NCBI GenBank assembly: GCA_963931865.1
Contig: OZ007507.1
Location: forward strand, 7,809,847-7,873,846
DNA: 64,000 bases
Source: Axinella damicornis
Taxonomy: Eukaryota; Porifera; Demospongiae; Axinellida; Axinellidae
Direction: 5' to 3'
The notes under the pieces are model-generated. The model had not been told where the DNA came from and made no database searches. It worked only from the letters and a program-made list of their open reading frames with translations. The position numbers were made by a program, and so were the translations under genes. Within the stretch, counting starts at the first letter, position 1; the number at the start of each line of letters is the position of its first letter. Positions 45,070 through 56,144 of the stretch are shown one piece after another.

Positions 45070-45302
45070 AGTCTCATCCCCAGACCCCCCCTCGGAAAAA
45101 TTCTCAATTTTTTCCAAGGGGGGTCTGGGAACTAGACTATAGCCACAATGTCCTTGAACCATTCTCATATGGGGACCCAATGGGAGACTTACTTGTAGGG
45201 CGTGTGGACATCACTTGTGAACCACACCTGTGGGAAGGCAGATACATACCAGGATTACACAAGCTTCTAATCCAGACTGGCTCCAGTGTTCTACAACCTT
45301 GA
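45070..45302 (+). CDS. Unidentified reading frame beside a hairpin MITE
   Basis: The hairpin 45070-45139 (AGTCTCATCCCCAGACCCCC and GGGGGGTCTGGGAACTAGAC) belongs to the TAGTCTCG branch of the MITE family. It is followed by a frame reading NVLEPFSYGDPMGDLLVGRV, DITCEPHLWEGRYIPGLHKL and a stop at 45302. The frame looks coding and may belong with the exon at 44669. The insertion seems to have landed in or next to an exon. Confidence 0.3.
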
Positions 45303-46003
45303 ATTCACTTGTAGAAAAAGTCAAACAAGAAGCTTGCAACAAAAGTTTCTGCTCGATTTCAGACCCTGGCTAGCTACACGGAAGGCAGAAAAGCATGCAG
45401 GTATTTGTACAACTTACTACCTTGGTAGGCTGGTCGTTCGTCGGCTGAAGGTAGTCATGATCAGTTGTTTGTAGCTGCTTGCTACAGAATTTTAGTTTTA
45501 CATAAAATTGTCTGCAAACACGTTTAATTAGAAATGCAGTTAGCATCCACGTGGTCAAATTTTGACTACCCTACAATGTATATAGCTAGGCGCCTAGCAA
45601 GCAACTGACTGCAGAGAGGAGGGAGGGTGCACCATACAGACGTGGTCACATTGGCCAAGGTTCGTTATAAAGAGTCACCTTTCGCACATACCCGTCAGAT
45701 GCCAATTCCTTGGTGGCTAAATGATGGGATCTTGATTGCAGCCATTGAATTGTAGGGCCTGCTCCCTCCATTCATATTCCATAGTACTGATTGGGATTAG
45801 TGGTGTGGAACAGAAGGGTCCCATGTGACTAGGTTCTCCCAGCTAGAGAGTTGTGGTAGAATGGAATGGACTTCCTATTAAAGAGGTTTGGCAAGGGTTT
45901 GGGAATGAGGCTAGGCATGGGAACAAGGCTAAAGGCCTGGCAGTGAGACTAAGCCTGGGAATGAGGCTAGGCCTGGGAACGAGGCTAGGCCTGGGAATAG
46001 GGT
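45303..46003. other. Non-coding; start of GGCCTGGGAATGAGGCTA tandem motif
   Basis: From about 45890, repeated GGGAATGAGGCTAGGC-like units lead into the MITE at 46004. Nothing was recognised before that. Confidence 0.5.
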
Positions 46004-46358
46004 AGCCTCGTTCCCAGGCCGGTCCCGCTGCCAGTATTTCATTGCTTCCAGTATGAAATACGGCGGAGGAAGGCCTGGGATATCTGGTCACATGCGGTGC
46101 CATCAGGTTGACACATGGTGGACACACGGAGGGTGGTGCCCAATGAAGTATCTCGACGTCCTGTCTGTCCAAAGGCTGGATTTCGGAGCGTTCTGTCGTT
46201 GTTCACAATGCCGGAGACGGATCGACGCGAAACAGGTATTATAAACGGTTGGGCACGCCCCCCTTGTGTCTACCATCTGTCTACCTGATGTCAGCGCATG
46301 TGACCAGATATCCCAGGCCTTCCCCCGCCGTATTTGAAATACTGGTGATGGGAACGGC
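46004..46358. mobile_element. ~360 bp MITE, TAGCCTCG family, copy 3
   Basis: It begins TAGCCTCGTTCCCAGGCCGG. The interior matches copies 1 and 2 (CCAGTATTTCATTGCTTCCA, CTACCATCTGTCTACCTGAT). The right end grades into a minisatellite built from the terminal motif. Confidence 0.75.
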
Positions 46359-46662
46359 CAGGCTAGGCCTGGGAATGTGGCTAGGCCTGGGAATGGGGCT
46401 AGGGCCTGAGAATGGGGCTGGGCCTGGGAATGGGGCTGGGCCTGGGTACTAGGCTAGGCCTGGGAATGGGGCTAGGGCCTGAGAATGTGGCTAGGCCTGG
46501 GAATGGGGCTAGGCCTGGGAATGGGGCTTGGCCTGGGAACGGGGCTAGGGCCTGGGAATGAGGCTGGGCCTGGGAATGTGGCTAGGGCCTGAGAATGGGG
46601 CTAGTCCTGGGAATGGGGCTAGGCCTGGGAATGGGGCTAGGCCTGGGAATGAGGCTAGGTCT
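46359..46662. repeat. 18 bp minisatellite derived from the MITE end
   Basis: About seventeen copies of GGCTAGGCCTGGGAATGG with variants. The unit is the MITE terminus (CCTGGGAACGAGGCTA) repeated head to tail. Confidence 0.9.
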
Positions 46663-47079
46663 ACTGCCATCTGCTGCTGTAAGCAAAGCAATCCAATCTC
46701 ATCTTCAAGGACCTCTCACAGCTTGTTTGTTATGGGAGAACCCATGTGCCCTACCTCCTCTCCAGGTCTACACCGACCAGGATGTGAGAGGGTGAGATGC
46801 TGTGGGGAGAAGGACGGAGAGGAGGAGGAAGGGAGGAAGTAAGGACAAGAGCTGGTGCACTTTGGCTGGAGACACAGGTGAGCCAGAGCTTGTGATTCCA
46901 ACCACCACTTCTTCAAAAGCTAGCATAAAAGGTATTTATGCAAATTACACTCCTGGTAGGGGAAAATTGTGGTGTGTAATCAAAACTGAATAAATACTTA
47001 GGAATGACCTATATACAAAGATTTTGACTACACTGTTGTGATCACTGTCATGCACTGACCCAACCGTGCAATTTTAGTA
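46663..47079 (+). other. Possible small exon, otherwise non-coding
   Basis: CTACCTCCTCTCCAG at 46770 could be an acceptor for a short exon reading VYTDQDVRG before GGTGAGATG. Too short to identify. Confidence 0.25.
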
Positions 47080-50000
47080 CTGAAAGTCACCTTGGTGGTG
47101 GAGATACAAGCGCTTTTGTCATGCCGTCAGCCACCATTGCTCGACCGCTCCGACTTCCGTTGCCAGTACAGCTCTTAGGAAAGGCACACAAAGATTCTGA
47201 CCACAAAGTCGTCATCACTGTCGTTCACTGACACATGCCAAAACTCGCTGTGCTGGCTAAGTTGTGAGCGCTGTAATAATGTCTTGTCTTTCTTTTGGTC
47301 GCCATTGCTAGCGATCGACTGAGCGTGGTTTTTCATGTGGCATGTGCGTTAATTGGAACAAACTGCAATACTTAGAGCTTGCGCTACGGCGAGTCGCAAC
47401 CGAGGTTGCAATGGCTACCAGCACCTCGTAATACAGTATTCAAACTTCACTAGGATTGGAAATTCAGGAAATGAATTGTGCTGTTAGATTGAATCTGCCA
47501 GATAGAAATGGGCAGGGACATGCACGCTGCATTTTGCGCTGCATTTTGCACTGCATTTCAAGTAGGGCCTGAATGAATGGGGAATCCCCCCATTCGAATG
47601 TTCGGTAACTAACATTCGAACAACATTTGGTAGAATCAAGATATTACATAACGAAGATCTTGTGCGACCATATCGGCAATTTGGTCGGTGATTAGCTTCG
47701 CACGACTGGTGGGGCACTTTGATCGGGCGATAAAAGCATCCAGAGTTGGATCGTGTTTCGATTTTGTCTTTTATTCGTTGCTGTGTACACGGTTCAGGTG
47801 GTCGTGTAAGTTGGTCGTCCCTCCATGGTAAGCGTAACTTTTGTTGCACAACTTGCACTTCACTGTCTTGTGTCCTGTTATCACATGAGCAGAGCTACCT
47901 GCATCGCTATCAAGAACGCCACCAACAGCGCAGCAGTCTCCGCCATCTTGCAGCTAGCTTACAGTAGCACGTGGGGTGTGCGTTGATTAGAAATAGGTAA
48001 CGTGCGAACATAATTTTGCCTTCGAACGTTTGGGGATTCGAACGAACGTTCGAATATTGGTACATTCGTTCAGGCCCTAATTTCAAGTGTTTGTGACTGT
48101 TGTGGCTGTACATGCAGTCACTAACATGGGCCATGCCACAGACTGCAATTCGGGCTGCATTTCAAGCATCCTTTGTGGCTGTTGTACATGTAGCTACATA
48201 CCAGGAATTGTCAACAGGGAATGGGCAATTTTGAGAGAACTCCTCTGAATTTCAGAGAACTCAGAGAACTCATCAGAGAACTAGGCAGAGAGAACTCAAC
48301 TGTCTGTGACCAAGGACTGTGTATTGCAGGAAATGGGCATCAACTCTGCCTGTGCACTGCATTTTGATGTTTGTCCCTGACACCCCATCTGACTGACTAA
48401 TAGTGCACTTCTAAAATAATGTGTACTTGTAAACGAGGGGCAACCACACTCCACATTGCAACCGGTTGCAACCCTCGCTGGAAGCACAACCTAGGTATTG
48501 CAGCTCATTCCAATTAACGTACATGTCACGTGAGGACCATGCTTGGTCGTCGATCGCGATGTCGAGTCAGCAATGGCGTCCGAAATTAAGACAAGAGCTT
48601 AATATTACAGTGCTAACAACTTCGCCAGCACGGTGAGGTTTGGCATGTAAGCGTCAGTGAACGATAGCGATCACGGCTGTGTGGTCAAAATCTTTGTGGG
48701 GCCTTCATAAGACTGTACTGGCAACCAACGTCGAAGAGAGCGATCGAGCAATGGCAGCCGACAGCATGACAAAAGCGCTTGTATCTCCGCCACCAAGGTG
48801 AGTTTCAGCACCGTCATTGCACCGTCATTGCACCGTCATTAAGACTGTACTGGCAACCAACGTCGAAGAGAGCGATTGAGCAATGGCAGCCGACGGCATG
48901 ACAAAAGCGCTTGTATCTCTGCCACCAAGGTGAGTTTCAGCACCGTCATTGCATCATAGCGATCGCGATGTCGAGTCAGCAATGGTGTCCCAAAGTAGGA
49001 CAAGAGCTTATTACAGTGCTAACAACTTCGCCAGCACGGTGAGTTTTGGCATGTAAGCGTCAGTGAACGATAGCGATCACGGCTGTGTGGTCAAAATCTT
49101 TGTGGGGCCTTCATAAGACTGTACTGGCAACCAACGTCGAAGAGAGCGATCGAACAATGGCAGCCGACAGCATGACAAAAGCGCTTGTATCTCCGCCACC
49201 AAGGTGAGTTTCAGCACCGTCATTAAGACTGTACTGGCAACCAACATCGAAGAGAGCGATTGAGCAATGGCAGCGGTGGCATGACAAAAGCGCTTGTATC
49301 TCCGCCACCAAGGTGAGCTTCAGCACCGTCATTGCATCATAGCGATCGCAATGTCGAGTCAGCAATGGCGTCCAAAAGTAGGACAAGAGCTTCTTACAGT
49401 GCTAACAACTTCGCCAGCACGGTGAGTTTTAGCATGTAATCGTCAGTGAACGATAGCGATCACGGCTGTGTGGTCAGAATCTTTGTGGGGCCTTCATAAG
49501 ACTGTACTGGCAACTAAGGTCGAAGTGAGCGATCGAGCAGTGGCAGCCGAAGGCACAACAAAAGCGCTGGTATCTCCGCCACCAAGGTGAGTTTCACCAC
49601 AATTATTTTGATTTTGTGTCACTGCATCATAGCGATCACGACGGTGTAGTCAGAATCTTTGTAGGCTATTCCAAAGTAGTCAAACGTTTATTAATTACGA
49701 GGGGCAACCGTACTCCTGGTAGCCGCGTTGCAACCCCGGTTGCGACTCGCCGTAGCGCAAGCTAAGTATTGCAATTCGTTTCAATTAACGCACATGCCAC
49801 GTGGCAACCACGCTCAGTCGATTGCACGAGCAATGGCGACCGAAAGGAAAACGGCATTATTACAGCACTCACAACTTATCCAGCACGGTGAGTTTTGGCA
49901 TGTAAGCATCAGTAAACGACAGCAACCATGGCCGCTCAGGTCACTTAAGGCAGTTCACAAGTGCTCTAATAGCAAAAAAGGAGGCAATATGGACTCAGGA

Positions 50001-52400
50001 AAGCTGCTGCTGAAGACAAAGTGCATGGTCTAACTCAACAATCACCTACTAACAAAGTAGGAAATAGATTGTAGATTATTATTAACAAGCGTTACCATGG
50101 TAACATGCTTACATGTACATAATTGGGTGGGGTCAAAGTTTAATTGCCTTAACTTTATTTTCGCTTTTGCGGTTACGAAATCGTGTACAAATGCCAAGAA
50201 AACGGACACCAATGGAATCAGCACAACACGAAGAAGCATGAATCAACTGGAAACGCTGCACAGAGATAAGCCCTCGAGAGATACGAACGGATTTGCATGA
50301 ATTCACTAGCCTGAACTGTACTAATTAAATATTCATCAACTTACTTCGCACTCCAAGTTGATCCTGGACAGTGTTTCCACCCTGCATCACCTCAAGCATT
50401 CATAAATGAACGCAGAGAGCAACCAAAAGTTCCGAGATGGGTAGGTTTTCGTACCCGCAAAAGCCATTAAAGCTTCACACTATCGTGACGCTCGTATTCA
50501 CTTGGCAGTTTTCACAGCCCTAGTGCCCACACCAAGCGCGGACGAAGACTGCTCTTTCCTACACTCAAACGCCATTCATCATAGTCAAAAACAAACGACT
50601 AACAGAAGACTGATACGTTGGATCGCAGAAACAGGAGCCACACAGCGCTCCATACAACACAACTGTGCCGCGAGGTATAGTCCGCGGATCAATAATGTAA
50701 TTCCGTAATCTATCCGCTTACGCGAAATTGATTGAGGACACGCCTTAGGCGACCTGAGCGTGTGGTCAGAATCTTTGTGTGCCTTTCCTAAGAATGGTAC
50801 TGCCACTGGAAGTCGAGAGAGCGCTCGAGCAATGGCGACCAACAGCGAGACAAAAGCGCTCATATCTCCACCACCAAGGTGAGTTTCAGCATCAACTTTT
50901 ACGTTCAGGTCAGTGCATGATAGCGATCACGGCGGTGTAGTCAGAATCTCTGTAGGCCAATCCTAAGTACTCAAACATTATTGATATTATTAACCTCGCC
51001 CATGCGGGGGCGAGGTTCTAGTAATCATTGTGTGTGTCTGTGTGTCTGTGTGTGTGTCTGTCTGTTACCGTTCTAGCGGGCGCTGCGGGTACTTGACGAG
51101 CAAGACCAAGGTATCAAAAGAAAGCGCTCGACGTAAGGAACTAAATTAACATAGCAATATGGATAAAAATGTTTAGTTCGAGAGTTATGACAGTTTTTAG
51201 CTCACCGCAAAAACTTTACTTGGTGCTTGTGCCACAAAATCGACATCAACGGGTCACTAGCGCTGTTACTAGACTACTGGTACGTGAAGCGTGGCGTCTA
51301 GCGACACCAGCTACCACAAACCAAGCGGCACAAAGTGACAAACTCATGAGCTAGCGAGCTATATATATTGTCTGGTTCCCGATACCAGACCCCGAACGCG
51401 CACCGGATGACACGTGATACTTGCACGTGCAGTGCAGTATCGTAGAGTAATACCTATGGCAGTATGCGCAACATGTAAAGACTAGATGGAGTGACCACTC
51501 GTGAATGAACCTACCTATCTCATTGGCTAATAGAGCACCATGAACTTCAAGTTCTGCCTCCTCGGTGGCGACAACAAAGGCGGAGACAGCTCGTGGGTCT
51601 ACCGCCATGGTCGGTGACGTACCTGCTAGACTGCTTCAGCTATTAAACGCTAACCTGACTCACAGTTGCTGTGATGTGCACGAGTGTATGTTTAGTGTCA
51701 TAATTTCTGTGCAGTCACATAATTGAGTCCAATGACCGTCATGTGAATGCAACTGCTCCATGCATATCCTGCACCTGCATTTCGCTCAGGCTCACCCTCC
51801 AATGTCCTGCATTCCACTAGTAGATCTTATTGGTACGCTTCGCTACATGAGGGCGAGGTTTGCACTTTAGTGCTTTTTCATGTTGGATTAGTTACTCGGC
51901 ACAATTTTTCCCCCACCTGGAGTGTAACATTACGCAGCACAATTTTTCCCCTACAAGGAGTGTAATTAGTCTTTCTGGGATCTAGTGCTGTTTTGATAAG
52001 TGCATTTTCTGGTATTGGGTTAACAGAAAATAGTTAGTGTCCCAGCCTGCTGTAAAATTGGAAGGTTGAATGAAATTCCAGGAATTGAATTTCTACTGTT
52101 ACGAGGGGCTACCACACTCCTGGTAGCCGCGTTGCAACCCCGGTTGCGACTCGCCGTAGCGCAAGCCAGAGCGCAAGCTGAGTATTGCAATTCATTCCAA
52201 TTAATGCACATGCCACGTGGCAACCACGCTCAGTCAATCGCGCGCGAGCAATGGCTGAAGACAAGAAATTATTACAGCACTCACAACTTAGCCAGCACGT
52301 TGAGTTTCGGCATGTAAGCGATAGCGATCACGTCTGTGTGGTCAGAATCTTTGTGGGGCCTTCGTATGGCTGTACTGACCACACAGACGTGATCGCTATC
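47080..52400. repeat. Cluster of repeated promoter-plus-first-exon-like units
   Basis: Two unit types recur. Type A has CAATGGCAGCCGACAGCATG, then CTCCGCCACCAAGGTGAGTT. Type B has CAATGGCGTCC, then ACTTCGCCAGCACGGTGAG, then GCGATCACGGCTGTGTGGTC. They form a B-A-A array of about 400 bp period near 48573, 48981 and 49364. Further copies lie at 49690-49910, 50760-50980 and 52090-52340, and an inverted copy at 47090-47430. Each unit has an ATG, a short open frame (for example MATERKTALLQHSQLIQH at 49832) and a GTGAGT splice donor. Confidence 0.75.
50995..51330. repeat. Dispersed repeat with CG-rich hairpin and GTCTGT tract
   Basis: AACCTCGCCCATGCGGGGGC and GCGAGGTT form a hairpin, followed by TGTGTGTCTGTCTGTTACCG. 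A similar layout occurs at 26154. It looks like a dispersed repeat family. Confidence 0.45.
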
Positions 52401-52755
52401 GCTTACATGCCTCTCTTAGACTAGTGGATGAGTCTTGATGGAAGTGCTGTGTACTACAAGGGAGACAGTTCTGGATGTGAACGAGAAGCTGGTCATTGCT
52501 GCAGAGACTGACGTGAAAATTAACATACGTAGCACGGGAGGAGTATCGCCCAGTATATCTACTTACTCACTGTGGAGATGTCCATGGTGAATGCAATGTG
52601 AATGCAATGTACCATGCAGCAGTATAAGTAGTGAATGAGTGAAGCGTGCTAGCTACATCTTACAGGCAAATACGGTGGTTTTTCTCTTTAAAAACATCTA
52701 CAATCTCATTAAAGACTACTTGTAAGCAAAAATCAATTTGTGGATTTACCCTCTT

Positions 52756-52772
52756 CAGTGGCGGATTTAGGT

Positions 52773-52805
<33 letters not shown>

Positions 52806-53167
52806 GGCCTTTGGTGGCACATGAATGATTATGCAGCAGTGGCATGCAGCAACAACAACCAGGGCTAGGCTGAGGCACAGTTACACACTCACGTATCAGT
52901 TCCTTACTGATCTTCAGACGTTTGACTAGGCCTAGAGTTGCTTCGGTTCTGACTTCCGGCAACTCACTTAGCTAGCACGGAAACCAGAGAGCAGTGGCAG
53001 TGCAGTGCAAAGCACGAAGGTGCTACGATAGCCCATCCAGGCAATTGAAAAATGACCGCGAAAATTTTTTTTCCGCGCTTTGCGCGGATGACAAATCAGC
53101 ACTTCGCACCTCTGTTCACTACATTCACCACTGAACACCCCTTTCAGAATTTCTAGATCCGCCACTG
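52756..53167. mobile_element. hAT-like MITE with 32-base G tract
   Basis: It starts CAGTGGCGGATTTAGGTG and ends CTAGATCCGCCACTG, its inverse. CAGTGGCGGA ends are typical of hAT-type MITEs. A run of 32 G (52773-52804) lies 17 bases from the left end. Flanks do not show a clean 8 bp target duplication. The right half matches 31371-31575. Confidence 0.65.
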
Positions 53168-53355
53168 CTCTTCTTTCTGATGTTGCAAGCTTCACTAAAT
53201 TTACATGTACTGTACATGATGACATGAATGAGGTAGGTAGTCTAATACGTACCCAGATCTGAACATGTCAAAACATGTCAGTTGGTCACAACCCTGTGTA
53301 TGATATGACGTGCCGAGGGAATGGGAGGGGGTGGGGCTTGCATGGGTTGCCATGT

Positions 53356-53357
<2 letters not shown>

Positions 53358-53389
<32 letters not shown>
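53358..53389. repeat. 32-base C homopolymer
   Basis: Thirty-two C followed by AGCAAAAAATCCTGTATGAA. The flank is shared in inverse orientation with the C tract at 12326. Confidence 0.9.
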
Positions 53390-53662
53390 AGCAAAAAATC
53401 CTGTATGAAACCCTGCTAATGTACCTGATAAAGCATTGCCATTGACTCCTACATGTACATATACAGTGTTCAATCTTAATGTTTACCACAGGTCAGAGAG
53501 GTCCCCCTTCCCAAGCAATCGAAACATCATTTTGAGTACCTGACCTTTGAGGTCTTTTCTACCCCTGCTGGGGGCTCTACGAGAACTAAAAGTTTCACTT
53601 CGCCCTCCTCCCACTCATGACTGGCCTGCAGAATGGTGCCATCAAGCATGACAACTTTCTGA

Positions 53663-54559
53663 CCTCCTTCAACTGCTCTTGATCTGAAGGCTTGCCCCCC
53701 AAAGCCAGCCAAATGGATCACTGACATGACTGTTGAGCTGAGCAAACTGCCTCAAATCCTTGACCAGGTGTGTTTTATTTGTGAGGCTATGAGCTCAATT
53801 GTGAAGTGTATATGTTTTGTAGTTATGTGCCTACAGTTTTATTGTGGAACTGGATGCACATATGTAGGGCATACTCTAGCAACCACCTGATTATCATACT
53901 GTAGCATTTTGTGGTTAAGGACAGTAACCATTCCTTATCATGTAAACAACAGCCACACCCACCAGCTATCTATGTGTGTGCTCAGTGCTCTGAACTCTAT
54001 ATTGCCACACACAGTAAAGGAGAACTTTCTACATTGTAATTGCTTGGTACGTGTTACATGCACAGTCATGTCTTTGTTGCAGGTGCTTGCAGTAATGAGT
54101 GAACTCGATGTAGATGTAGAATACCTCCAGAAAGCTGCCACTTTGGATCCTGCGCAGAAAAAGTAAGAGATGGGGAGGATGGAAGAGAGAGGATAGCATG
54201 GAGGGGAGGAGGGAGGAGGAAGGGAGGAGGGAAGGAGGTGGGAGGGAAGGAGGAGGGAGGGAGGAAGGAAGGACGAGGGAGCTAGGACAGGAATACAAGG
54301 AGAGGAATAGGGAGGAGGAAAGGAGGGAGGAAAACAAGACAAAATCTTAAGTACTGATTGCGGTATGGTACAATGCAATATGAGGTGATGATGACATAGT
54401 ACTGGCTACCCCAGGCAATCCAGGTGGAGCTGCGGAGTACACTAAAAGCAGGTGAAGAGCAAGGAGGAGGAGGAGGAGGCCCTGTGCCGGAGGGTGGTGA
54501 GGGGTGTGGGGAGTGCTCCTCCCAAGCAGCGGGCCACCTTGAGACAGCAAGAATCCTGG
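53663..54559 (+). CDS. Unidentified gene, three consecutive exon-like blocks
   Basis: Block 1 (open 53663-53767) reads [31 protein letters not shown] and ends at a CAG/GTGTGT donor. Block 2 (54083-54162), after TTGTTGCAG, reads [27 protein letters not shown] and joins block 1 in phase 0. Block 3 (54415-54559), after TACCCCAG, reads [16 protein letters not shown] and then glycine-rich sequence, ending at CTGG/GTGAGT. The join of blocks 2 and 3 is out of phase by one; six A instead of five before the donor (54158-54162) would restore it. Helical, charged sequence with no recognised family. A minus-strand frame over block 1 is also open, so strand is not certain there. Confidence 0.4.
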
Positions 54560-54827
54560 GTGAGTCTCTTTCAGCTCAGCTTATAAAATCTCCCCTCGCA
54601 CAACTCTCACAGTACAAGCCTTTAGAGCTGCAACAATATTGTGGTTTGCTGTATTGATATAATTATGTATTGCGATCTATTGATTTAGTACTACTCACGT
54701 GACCCTCAACAAATCAGACGCCGCAGAATCGATCACGTGACTGAGCATTATATCGTTTAGTGTGCATTATCCACTTTTCAAAGATCAACAGCTATTTCGG
54801 GTCAGTGAGTTGCACTAAATAGTTTAG

Positions 54828-54996
54828 ATACTAGTTTGCAGTGGATTACGGGTTTTAGTGCACTTGGGCAATCTAGTTGACGGTCTCGGGCAGATAATGC
54901 ACAGCTCGCCTTCGGCTCATGCATTATCTCACCCTCGACCGTTAACTAGATTTCCCTCGTGCACTAATACCCGTAATACACAGTAAACTGGTATTT
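54828..54996. repeat. Palindromic fold-back, ~169 bp
   Basis: Arms contain GGATTACGGGTTTTAGTGCA / TGCACTAATACCCGTAAT and GATAATGCA / TGCATTATC. The centre is CTCGCCTTCGGCTCATG. It resembles 1611-1733 in layout. Confidence 0.75.
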
Positions 54997-55005
54997 AACT
55001 CTTTA

Positions 55006-55611
55006 ACTCTTTAGGGCCCAAATTTATTGAAATCTCCCCCCACAGCATAAATTGGCATTTACACACAGCGTTTAGCATTGCCTAGGGCGCGCAGTGTCCA
55101 GCAAAACTCGGGGGAGTGCCCCTGGCTGTTAGCAGTAATGATTACACTCACCGTTCACCAAGGCAGGAAGGGGCGGAGGCACTGGGTGGAGCCGGTAACT
55201 GAGCTATCTGTCTAGTTATTGCGCCGTTCGACCAGCTGCTAAAACTCGACTGTTGTCTTGCCATACGCGGAGCACCATCGCTACTTACTTTATTGCTGGA
55301 GAGGGGAGACCAACAGTAAGTCGAAACAGGAGCGTTATTGCAAGTAAGCGTATACTGACGGCGAGATAAGGCTTTTTAGCTTTACCGTTCGATCGACTTA
55401 CAATGGCGGACTTGTTTCTGCCCATAACAGCTGCCAGCTAAGACACTTGGCGCCCTTGATTCTGTTGTTATACAGAGGGGGATTACCAACAAGTCTCCAG
55501 GAATAGTGCTGGTTCAAGCCCGTCCATCGCTAGAAAGTGAGAAGCCATAGTACATCGTTCTGTAATACACGTGACTTTTGGCGGATATATCCGCTATGGG
55601 CCCTAAAGAGT
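55006..55611. mobile_element. ~606 bp MITE with ACTCTTTAGGGCCCA ends
   Basis: ACTCTTTAGGGCCCA (55006-55020) and TGGGCCCTAAAGAGT (55597-55611) are perfect 15 bp inverted repeats. Both are flanked by TTTA. TTAA at the left edge leaves a piggyBac-type origin possible, though the right edge is TTTTAA. It has no coding content and lies 0.5 kb from the piggyBac gene. Confidence 0.75.
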
Positions 55612-56144
55612 TTTAATTACTGATATACGTGTTGCAGGGAATACCCCCCGTTACGAAATTATTTGATCACGCGACACGTTTCTTCGTGCTCACGATCAAA
55701 CGCTGGCTATCTCGGAGTCCAGGAGCGGGGAAGTGGCGAACAGAACGCCGATGGGCACTGGCAATACCTCTGTTGTTCCGCTAGGGCATCGAAGATGACG
55801 GAGACATCGACAACTTGGCGATTACAAGGTGTCCTACCTGATCTATCAACGGCGTGACGTTCTTGACGCGTATTCGACGCCCAGGCATCCTTCACAATTT
55901 GGCAACGGGACGTCAGGACGGACTTGTAGGTAAGTAAGTAAGCCACACAAGAGAGCTAGGTATGATACAGGCTATGTAGTGTATAAGCGGGGGAGGGGGG
56001 ATGGTAAATAAATACATCCTAGTACAGTAATTATTTACAGTCCATGTTCCTGTGTACATGTACATGTAAGGTATCATTGCCCTGAACCACGTGCACAGGG
56101 GACCACCCAAAGTAGTATAGTATGGTGTAGTGGCGTGCTCAATC
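55612..56144. other. Spacer between MITE and piggyBac gene
   Basis: Presumably 3' untranslated or flanking sequence of the transposase. No inverted end matching a 5' end beyond 58500 was found by eye. Confidence 0.4.

Noticed and set aside
53527..53745. Minus-strand frame [12 protein letters not shown]... with possible splice sites
   Set aside because: Plausible, but it overlaps the plus-strand exon that joins in phase with the next exon; kept only as an alternative.
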